From NCBI GenBank assembly GCA_017613855.1, contig JAGACY010000352.1, positions 1 to 5,315 on the forward strand: a DNA stretch of 5,315 nt, in the 5' to 3' direction. This document shows positions 1 to 4,534 of this stretch, one piece after another. This DNA is from Pseudomonadota bacterium. Its GTDB lineage: Bacteria; Myxococcota; Bradymonadia; UBA4248. Positions within the stretch are counted from its first letter, which is position 1, and every line of letters begins with the position of its first letter. Both the position numbers and the translations under genes were made by a program. The notes below the pieces were generated by a model. The model saw only the letters and a program-made list of their open reading frames with translations. It ran no database searches and was not told the DNA's origin.

Positions 1-374
1 GAAGTCACCGTGCTCAGATTCGCGTTCTTCAAATTGGTGCAGCCAGCAAATGCATTGTCGCCAATCGACGTCAGATTGGGCAGCTGCTTGAGATCGTCAA
101 GCGACGTAATGCTCGTATTCCCTGCAAATGCATTGGCAGGAATACTGGTCACTGCAGCAGCCTCCTCCTTGCTCACACAACCATCGTTATTCCCATCCCA
201 GTTGGATTTGGCATACGCTTCAATCGCCGAATCCGTGAACGAAAGGCAGGTCAGAGACGACTGGCTCTGCGCCAGTCCATGCCCATCTCCCCTTTTGCTG
301 CCATCATATTGGCTGGATTCGTTGCATGAGACAACCAATGAAGAAAATAGCGCAACCAGCATCACTTTTCGCAT
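1..374 (-). CDS. EF-hand plus BspA-type leucine-rich repeat lipoprotein (3' end outside window)
   Basis: I read this directly on the minus strand: 124 codons from ATG at 374-372, open to the window edge. Residues 1-17 form a lipoprotein signal (MRKVMLVALFSSLVVSC) with lipobox VVSC and Cys17 as the likely lipidated residue. A short polar linker follows. Residues 60-71 match a canonical 12-residue EF-hand loop: D60, N62, D64, G65, V67, S68 and E71 at the expected positions, so calcium binding is likely. From about residue 78 come leucine-rich repeats of the BspA/LRR_5 type: NAFAG and NAFAGC motifs about 26 residues apart, with LTSIGDNAFAGCTNLK as the clearest unit. A GAGGTG-like ribosome binding site at 379-384 supports the start. 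The protein is probably a surface lipoprotein that presents a repeat solenoid; ligand and full length are unknown. The gene lies downstream of the dihydrofolate reductase gene on the same strand, across a 135-bp gap, so it may have its own promoter. Confidence 0.85.
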   Translation of the reverse strand, partial: MRKVMLVALFSSLVVSCNESSQYDGSKRGDGHGLAQSQSSLTCLSFTDSAIEAYAKSNWDGNNDGCVSKEEAAAVTSIPANAFAGNTSITSLDDLKQLPNLTSIGDNAFAGCTNLKNANLSTVT

Positions 375-400
375 AAAACACCTCAAGAATCAAAAAACTT

Positions 401-430
401 ATTAAAAAATGCGAACAAGTTTTAACGCAA
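401..430 (-). promoter_or_regulatory. Weak promoter candidate for the EF-hand/LRR lipoprotein
   Basis: Read on the minus strand, TTGCGT (430-425) and TTTAAT (406-401) are 18 bases apart. The -10 box matches the consensus at 5 of 6 positions, but the -35 box matches at only 3 of 6. The start codon lies 27 bases beyond the -10 box. The -35 box falls inside the dyad at 421-439. In AT-rich sequence such matches arise easily, so this is tentative. Confidence 0.25.
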
Positions 431-439
431 TGCGTCAAA
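421..439. promoter_or_regulatory. Imperfect 19-bp dyad, operator-like
   Basis: ACGCA and TGCGT (425-429 and 431-435) are perfect inverted arms around a single A. They are extended by TTT and AAA (421-423 and 437-439) with one mismatch. Its size and symmetry fit a dimeric repressor site, and it overlaps the -35 candidate of the downstream lipoprotein gene. No regulator is encoded nearby, so function is inferred from position only. Confidence 0.3.
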
Positions 440-441
440 CC

Positions 442-485
442 TTTAGAGCTTTGCGACCGAATTTAATTTCACTAAACGCTCTAAA
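442..485. repeat. 8-bp inverted repeat with 28-base loop
   Basis: TTTAGAGC (442-449) and GCTCTAAA (478-485) are perfect inverted arms just downstream of the dihydrofolate reductase stop codon. The stem is AT-rich, the loop is long and no T-tract follows on the minus strand. It is therefore not a typical intrinsic terminator. It could be a protein-binding site or a weak transcript-end structure. Confidence 0.4.
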
Positions 486-509
486 AATTCGATTTAGTAT
501 AATAATAAT

Positions 510-1028
510 TTATTGAGCGAAAGCAAGAGCAAAGTGTGAAAAAGTGCACGATTTTCCCTGTGCACGGCCAACGCAGGCAAATCCGCCATCATACAAATCC
601 AGCCGAACATCACAGTCATAATCGCCGGGAATTTGCGTGATGATTAAATCGGTCAGCTTTGACCACAAAAGTTCATAAAGCGTCTTTCCGCCGCATACAT
701 AAACGATATCGCTTTGCGCAAATCCCCATTCGACAAGCGCAGCATCATCCGCCGAAGCAAAGAATGGCCAATCAAAACAATGCCTGTCGAACTGTTCCGG
801 ATGTCGTGTCCACACACCACACGGACGCCCTGGCAATGGCCTGCCGCCCCACGATTCGAATGTTCTGCGCCCCACAACGATCGGATATCCCATCGTCTGC
901 GCTTTGAAAAACGCCCGATCTTCGGGACAATCCCAAGGGATCCGGCCATCTCTGCCAATACCGCCGGCTTCATCGATCGCCGCAATCATCACCAGATGAC
1001 GGCCCGTTTTTAAATCGAATGGTTCCAC
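510..1028 (-). CDS. folA: Dihydrofolate reductase
   Basis: This 172-residue protein matches the usual bacterial dihydrofolate reductase, the NADPH-dependent cytoplasmic enzyme that reduces dihydrofolate to tetrahydrofolate for thymidylate, purine and methionine synthesis. Family signatures occur in order: IAAIDEAGGIG (15-25), the IPW motif (30-32), PEDRAFFK (35-42) with D37 aligning to the catalytic Asp27 of the E. coli enzyme, VVGRRTFES (51-59), GRPLPGR (62-68) whose last Arg corresponds to the folate-glutamate-binding Arg57, CGGKTLYELL (112-121) for the cofactor-binding Gly-Gly and Tyr, and T131 at the position of Thr113. The start is GTG, fixed by AAGGAG five bases upstream; an internal Met14 would remove the first strand. 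The residue after the catalytic Asp is Arg38, where E. coli has Leu28. No thymidylate synthase gene lies in the window. Confidence 0.93.
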   Translation of the reverse strand: MEPFDLKTGRHLVMIAAIDEAGGIGRDGRIPWDCPEDRAFFKAQTMGYPIVVGRRTFESWGGRPLPGRPCGVWTRHPEQFDRHCFDWPFFASADDAALVEWGFAQSDIVYVCGGKTLYELLWSKLTDLIITQIPGDYDCDVRLDLYDGGFACVGRAQGKSCTFSHFALAFAQ

Positions 1029-1033
1029 ACGCG

Positions 1034-1039
1034 CTCCTT
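1034..1039 (-). promoter_or_regulatory. Ribosome binding site that fixes the folA GTG start
   Basis: On the minus strand AAGGAG lies five bases before GTG at 1028-1026. It is near-consensus and well spaced, and it decides the start in favour of GTG over the internal ATG that encodes Met14. Confidence 0.8.
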
Positions 1040-1067
1040 ACATCGTTCCCCAAATCCTCGCAATTAC

Positions 1068-1097
1068 AGCATAATCCGACAAATTGCTTTTTGCGAA
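1068..1097 (-). promoter_or_regulatory. Promoter candidate for folA
   Basis: On the minus strand TTCGCA (1097-1092) and TATGCT (1073-1068) are separated by 18 bases. Each matches its consensus at 4 of 6 positions. The -10 box lies about 40 bases before the GTG start. The same -10 hexamer is used by the better candidate facing the other way. Confidence 0.35.
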
Positions 1098-1116
1098 TGC
1101 TTTTTATGGCGAATGC
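1093..1116. repeat. Direct repeat GCGAATGC, two copies 16 bp apart
   Basis: Exact 8-bp copies lie at 1093-1100 and 1109-1116, separated by the T-rich spacer TTTTTATG. The first overlaps the -35 candidate of folA. The arrangement could be tandem binding sites for an activator or repressor, but two 8-mers can also recur by chance. Confidence 0.3.
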
Positions 1117-1134
1117 GGTCTCGGCGCAATACAC

Positions 1135-1198
1135 CATCGCCACAGCTTCCTTTGCCATCCGTGTATTTGTGCGTTATGCTATGACATAAGTGGCGATG
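1135..1198. promoter_or_regulatory. Inverted repeat bracketing the DUF6273 lipoprotein promoter
   Basis: CATCGCCAC (1135-1143) and GTGGCGATG (1190-1198) are perfect 9-bp inverted arms 46 bases apart. The whole candidate promoter (1152-1180) lies between them. Paired operator half-sites flanking a promoter would fit looping repression or control of the divergent folA/lipoprotein pair. The regulator is not identifiable here. Confidence 0.4.
1152..1180 (+). promoter_or_regulatory. Sigma-70-type promoter for the DUF6273 lipoprotein
   Basis: TTGCCA (1152-1157, 5 of 6 matches to the -35 consensus) and TATGCT (1175-1180, 4 of 6) are separated by an optimal 17 bases. The start codon lies 52 bases beyond the -10 box, which leaves a short leader. 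Confidence 0.55.
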
Positions 1199-1232
1199 AG
1201 CCTGTCCACTCGTCTGAAAAAGGAATCATTCT

Positions 1233-2144
1233 ATGCAAACGAATAGAAATTGCGCCTGCAGCATTCTTTTTACGATGATGATTTTGCTGTGTACGGCGAC
1301 CGGCTGTAAAAGCGCAAATACCCCGTCACAGCCCGAAAATGCGGCTGCAGCTGCACAATGCGACGGTGCCTATTTTCATCAGACATGTCTGCATATCGGC
1401 GATGTGATAAACTTTGGCAATTACCCACAATCCAGCGATGCGCCTGCCCCGATTTCGTGGAAAGTGCTCGATATCGACAAAGAAAAGCGCTCCATTCTGC
1501 TCTTGTCGGCTTATATTCTGGATGCAAAGCCGTATCACAGCAAAAGGATGGGAATCACGTGGGAGAACAGCGAGATTCGCGCGTGGCTCAACGGTGATTT
1601 TGTCAACGCCGCATTCGACGAACGCGAAAAGGCCGAAATTCTGACGTCACATCTTACCAACGAAGACAACAACGAAGCGCACGGCGGCAACGAAACAGAC
1701 GACAAAGTATTTCTGCTCACGCTATCCGATGCCTATGGTCAAACCTATTCTTCGTTCCACGCAGAAAACGAAATGGCCGTCGTTACTGAGTATGCGATAA
1801 AACAGGGTGCGACATCATGGAACTTTTCGGATGACTCGACTTGGAACGGCGCAATCTGGGATTATCAATTGGGAGATGCGTCCTACCCTCCCTGCAAACG
1901 TGAAGCAACGGATCAATGCACCGCCCGATGGTGGCTCAGAACGCCGGGCTATATTGACGACATGCGGGTCGTTCGCGAAGCCGAAGATTCCGAAGACGAA
2001 GAAATAGACGACGGATTTGACAGCAGCGTCGCGGTGCTCGTCGGCATTGTCGCAGAAAACCTCGACGGATGCATTCACGAGTATGGATTTGACGTCAGCG
2101 ATGCAAAAGTCGGCGTGCGACCTGCTCTGCGCGTAAAGTATTAA
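1233..2144 (+). CDS. DUF6273-domain lipoprotein
   Basis: This 303-residue protein has a lipoprotein signal: basic N-terminus, hydrophobic stretch ILFTMMILLCTATGC, lipobox ATGC, Cys25. A low-complexity Asn/Pro/Ala linker (26-42) follows. From about residue 56 to the end it has the DUF6273 layout: INFGNYPQ (59-66), ISWKVLDID (74-82), ILLLSAYILDAKPY (88-101), TWENSEIRAWLNGDFVNAAF (109-128), EKAEILTS (132-139), GGNETDDKVFLLTLSDA (151-167), RWWLRTPG (232-239) and the terminal VGVRPALRV (293-301). The domain has no established catalytic role and is found mainly in exported proteins. AAGGA at 1220-1224, eight bases before ATG, supports the start. An acidic insert (EAEDSEDEEIDDG, 249-261) sits between the WWLRTPG motif and the C-terminal strand. 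Anchoring in the outer membrane is likely; the function is unknown. Confidence 0.88.
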   Translation: MQTNRNCACSILFTMMILLCTATGCKSANTPSQPENAAAAAQCDGAYFHQTCLHIGDVINFGNYPQSSDAPAPISWKVLDIDKEKRSILLLSAYILDAKPYHSKRMGITWENSEIRAWLNGDFVNAAFDEREKAEILTSHLTNEDNNEAHGGNETDDKVFLLTLSDAYGQTYSSFHAENEMAVVTEYAIKQGATSWNFSDDSTWNGAIWDYQLGDASYPPCKREATDQCTARWWLRTPGYIDDMRVVREAEDSEDEEIDDGFDSSVAVLVGIVAENLDGCIHEYGFDVSDAKVGVRPALRVKY

Positions 2145-2156
2145 ATGGGGCTCACC

Positions 2157-2309
2157 TATGCGCCCAAGGCGCATACGGCTCGCTACCTCGCTATCGGCCT
2201 GCGGTCGATACGCTCGGTTTCGGCCTATCTCGCCTTGAGACGTTCCATTGGAACGTCTACAAGACTCGATACGGCCTCCGTGGGCGCGCTACCTGCGATA
2301 CGCGCGCCC
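2157..2309. repeat. Array of four hairpins with repeated words between convergent genes
   Basis: Four inverted repeats fill this short intergenic stretch. TATGCGCC/GGCGCATA has a CAA loop (2157-2175). TATCG/CGATA is at 2192-2210. CTTG plus AGACGTTCC pairs with GGAACGTCT plus CAAG across an ATT loop, with one bulged A (2234-2263). GGGCGCGC/GCGCGCCC has a 12-base loop (2282-2309). Short words recur: CGGCCT at 2195, 2221 and 2272; CGATACG at 2206, 2267 and 2296; GCTACCT at 2182 and 2288. The stretch is more GC-rich and structured than its flanks. It resembles a dispersed extragenic palindromic repeat, but other genomic copies cannot be seen from this window. Confidence 0.6.
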
Positions 2310-2320
2310 GACATTTTATT
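2282..2320 (+). terminator. Possible intrinsic terminator for the DUF6273 gene
   Basis: The 8-bp GC stem GGGCGCGC/GCGCGCCC is followed, four bases later, by TTTTATT. A strong stem plus a short T-run fits rho-independent termination of rightward transcripts, though it ends about 165 bases after the stop codon and the loop is long (12 bases). No equivalent T-tract serves the leftward gene. Confidence 0.4.
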
Positions 2321-4073
2321 CCCCCAAATTCATCGTCTGTACAATGCTGCGTTTGGCAAAGAACGCGATGGCCACGCCGACGACCTGCTCAAATCCCTCG
2401 GCGAGCAACTCCGCGCCGTAGGCCTTGTCGTGGATTTGTTGGACGGCAAGGGCTAGATCGCGCTTCATCACTGCGAGATTGTCCGAATACTTGAACTCGA
2501 AGACGATGGCGCGGGCATTATTATAATCGCGCAATATAATATCGGGCCGCCCGTTGCCGCTCTCGCGATTCGACTTGATTTCCACGTCGGCAATGCACGA
2601 AAGAATCCCCGTCATGATTCCGTGATAAAATGATTCTTTCTGATCGTAATAGCTGATTGTCGATACGAGAAGTTTGTTAATATACGTTTTGACTTTCTCG
2701 TCTTTGCAGCCCCATAAATCTTGATAAAACGCGGGAAGGTCGTTTTTGCGAATATTTTCGCTTAAAAAGCGTGAGATAAACTCTGGAAATATAGCCCAGA
2801 CTTCACGGTTTACAATTTTTAGTTCAGCATGTATTTTTTCCTGTGCATCTTTATATGTTCTTATTGATTTTAAATAACCCGCATAGAGCAGGAACGTCCA
2901 TATAACATCTGGAAGGATATCCAAATCGCGGTATGTGATAAATTCATAAATTGGTTTTTCAACCGTTTCGCCTGCGAGCAATGCTTCTACGTCGCTACGA
3001 TACTCGGGATGCTTGCGAATCAATTCGTTGATAATGGCGTTGCCGCTGGAATTGCTCCAGTAGCAGCGATACGGTCCAATCGATGAGGGCGGTAATCCTT
3101 TTTGGATGCCGCATTTTTCATCCAGAATAGCTTTCAGACAGAGAACCAGACAATAGGGGTTGAACACGTCATTCTCCCCAAACTGATATCCGTCATACCA
3201 TTGTGTGATATTTGAATATTCATCGTCGAGTTCATAATAATGGAGCATTTCGCGTACCTCTTCATGGGTAAAGCCGAAATACTCCCTTCTTTCATAGTTC
3301 AAGATGGAGTGCACGACGGGATTGTTGAACCCCGTAAAAATCGACTCCTTCGAAATGCGCAGGCATCCCGTGAGCAGGGCCTTGTGAAAACTCCCGTTTG
3401 TCTTGAGCGCCGCCCCGAGCATCGACCGCATGATGGGCAACACCTTCTCGTAGTAGCCGTATTCGTATGCCCACTGCAGGGGCGTGTCGTACTCATCGAT
3501 TAGGATGATCGGTTTAACGCCCGTGTCACGGTAAATCCAGTCGGCAAGGTTGACAAAGGCCTTGGCAGCTTCTTCAACCCGCAAAGACTCGCTTAAAATC
3601 TCCTCAAACAGCTTGATTTCATTCTCACCCAATTTTTTGCTGTTTCTCAGGTAATCATGACGACGTGCCGCCCGTGCCAGCGTGGCCTTCATCCATAAAG
3701 AAAAACTCTCGAAATTTACCTGGTTGCAGTCCTTGAGGGAATACCAGATGACTGGATATTTGCCCATCTGCTCCAGAATATCGGGTTCTGCGTCGAGGAT
3801 TTTACGGCCCACGAAAAAGGGGCGTTTGTCGACGAGATTTCCGTCCCGGTCGTACTCCTTTTCGACGAACGCACGAACGGTCGAAAGCATGAGCGTCTTG
3901 CCGAAACGGCGCGGCCGCGTGTACATGACGACCTGAGCAGGATCCTGCAGAAATTCGCGGATGAACCACGTCTTGTCGACGTAATAGGCCCTGCGTTCTT
4001 CAAAATCGCGATAGTCTTCTAAAACAGCACCTGTTCTTAGCTTCGTTTCCTTGAGTTTGATCCAATCCGTCAT
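2316..4073 (-). CDS. AAA-ATPase-like / DUF1703 PD-(D/E)XK nuclease-domain protein
   Basis: This 585-residue protein has the two-part layout of the AAA-ATPase-like (PF09820-type) plus DUF1703 (PF08011-type) family. The N-terminal half opens with the family signature YRDFEERRAYYVDKT (21-35). It has a degenerate P-loop RPRRFGKT (53-60), Walker B LIDEYDTPL (191-199), and a downstream LLTGCLRISKESIF block (233-246) that may serve as a sensor region. WYDGYQFG (292-299) begins the middle part. Near the C-terminus GRPDIIL (508-514) and VFEFK (524-528) give D511, E526 and K528, the Asp...Glu-X-Lys core of PD-(D/E)XK nucleases; YHG (483-485) is also conserved in type. Length is normal for the family and nothing is broken. 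GGAG eight bases before ATG supports the start. Nuclease activity and biological role are inferred from fold only; mobile-element or defence roles are unproven. Base composition varies strongly along the gene. Confidence 0.9.
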   Translation of the reverse strand: MTDWIKLKETKLRTGAVLEDYRDFEERRAYYVDKTWFIREFLQDPAQVVMYTRPRRFGKTLMLSTVRAFVEKEYDRDGNLVDKRPFFVGRKILDAEPDILEQMGKYPVIWYSLKDCNQVNFESFSLWMKATLARAARRHDYLRNSKKLGENEIKLFEEILSESLRVEEAAKAFVNLADWIYRDTGVKPIILIDEYDTPLQWAYEYGYYEKVLPIMRSMLGAALKTNGSFHKALLTGCLRISKESIFTGFNNPVVHSILNYERREYFGFTHEEVREMLHYYELDDEYSNITQWYDGYQFGENDVFNPYCLVLCLKAILDEKCGIQKGLPPSSIGPYRCYWSNSSGNAIINELIRKHPEYRSDVEALLAGETVEKPIYEFITYRDLDILPDVIWTFLLYAGYLKSIRTYKDAQEKIHAELKIVNREVWAIFPEFISRFLSENIRKNDLPAFYQDLWGCKDEKVKTYINKLLVSTISYYDQKESFYHGIMTGILSCIADVEIKSNRESGNGRPDIILRDYNNARAIVFEFKYSDNLAVMKRDLALAVQQIHDKAYGAELLAEGFEQVVGVAIAFFAKRSIVQTMNLGE

Positions 4074-4129
4074 GTCATCATCTCCGTTTTGCGCACCGGC
4101 AAGTGGGTTTGCCCCATTGCTATTTTTGC

Positions 4130-4158
4130 ATCATAGCACGGATGAGAGGGAATGGCGA
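4130..4158 (-). promoter_or_regulatory. Extended -10 promoter for the AAA-ATPase/DUF1703 gene
   Basis: On the minus strand TCGCCA (4158-4153, 4 of 6) is followed after 17 bases by TATGAT (4135-4130, 5 of 6). TGC directly precedes the -10 box, giving the extended TGn motif. The start codon is 56 bases beyond the -10 box, leaving a leader of roughly 50 bases. The inverted-repeat element begins only seven bases upstream of this -35 box. Confidence 0.55.
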
Positions 4159-4165
4159 GCATGCC

Positions 4166-4358
4166 TGTCGAGTTCTAAAATCACTTAACTTTGTGAAGAT
4201 TGTAAAGACTAGGTGTTTACTTGGTCTAAGCCCTGTAAGGGCGATTAATGTACAGCCTGGGATGAAGCGCAGCGACCCCCCAGGGAAATAGCATTTTCCA
4301 AAGGATTATAGCCCTGAAAGAGCGACAGAAGGAATTGACCTAAAAATAGAACTCGACA
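4166..4358. mobile_element. MITE-like element with terminal inverted repeats
   Basis: TGTCGAGTTCTA (4166-4177) and TAGAACTCGACA (4347-4358) are perfect 12-bp terminal inverted repeats with TGT...ACA ends. They extend to 13 bp if C4165 and G4359 are counted. GCC flanks both sides (4163-4165 and 4359-4361), fitting a 3-bp target duplication. The 193-bp interior has no coding capacity but is structured. It has two near-copies of AGCCCTGTAAGGGCGA (4229-4244, and 4310-4325 with two changes), a CCTGGG/CCCAGG hairpin (4256-4284) and a GGAAA/TTTCC hairpin (4284-4299). A non-autonomous element mobilised by a transposase encoded elsewhere is the simplest reading; no insertion-sequence family can be named from the ends. 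Confidence 0.6.
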
Positions 4359-4361
4359 GCC

Positions 4362-4534
4362 TTGATATCCCCCCTCGCTTGTGTTATCTGCCTCGGAGCG
4401 CCGAAACCCACGGCACGCGATGCACACGGACAAATACAAGGGCAATTTATTACTGGTCGCATTGAATGACGATGAAAAGACAAACCAACACACGTACGAG
4501 ATTAAGCTATTTGCGAAATTAGAGGAGAGCTATC
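4362..4534. other. Intergenic stretch with no convincing gene
   Basis: Between the inverted-repeat element and the DUF285 gene I see no RNA gene, terminator or clear promoter. A plus-strand frame with a possible ATG at 4420 reads KYKGNLLLVALNDDEKT and continues into the next gene in another frame. It has no ribosome binding site and matches no family I recognise. It may be a gene remnant or chance. Confidence 0.5.
4523..4527 (+). promoter_or_regulatory. Ribosome binding site that fixes the DUF285 gene's GTG start
   Basis: AGGAG lies seven bases before GTG at 4535-4537. An in-frame TAG at 4520-4522 rules out any earlier start, and the first in-frame ATG comes more than 120 codons later, beyond the signal sequence. 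The GTG start is therefore effectively forced. Confidence 0.75.

Noticed and set aside
10..405. Plus-strand open frame of 131 codons
   Set aside because: It lies opposite the EF-hand/LRR lipoprotein gene, whose signal peptide, EF-hand and repeats are unmistakable; the plus frame has no recognisable motif.
653..1013. Three overlapping open frames within folA on both strands
   Set aside because: All overlap the dihydrofolate reductase gene, which has complete family signatures; none has a motif or ribosome binding site.
2157..2309. CRISPR array
   Set aside because: The repeated words are only 6-7 bases, irregularly spaced and mixed with unequal hairpins; there are no unit-length repeats with spacers.
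2145..2456. Plus-strand frame of 103 codons starting right after the DUF6273 stop codon
   Set aside because: Its first half is the hairpin array and its second half is antisense to the ATPase-nuclease gene. The protein is low in recognisable features and there is no ribosome binding site of its own.
2316..4073. Calling the ATPase-nuclease a proven defence or toxin system
   Set aside because: Domains support ATP binding and a PD-(D/E)XK fold only. There is no partner gene, antitoxin or phage context in the window, so a specific system name is not justified.
4103..4493. Small open frames across the inverted-repeat element on both strands (4103-4291 plus, 4245-4493 minus)
   Set aside because: They cross the element ends and hairpins, lack ribosome binding sites and resemble no protein family, so a transposase is not encoded here.
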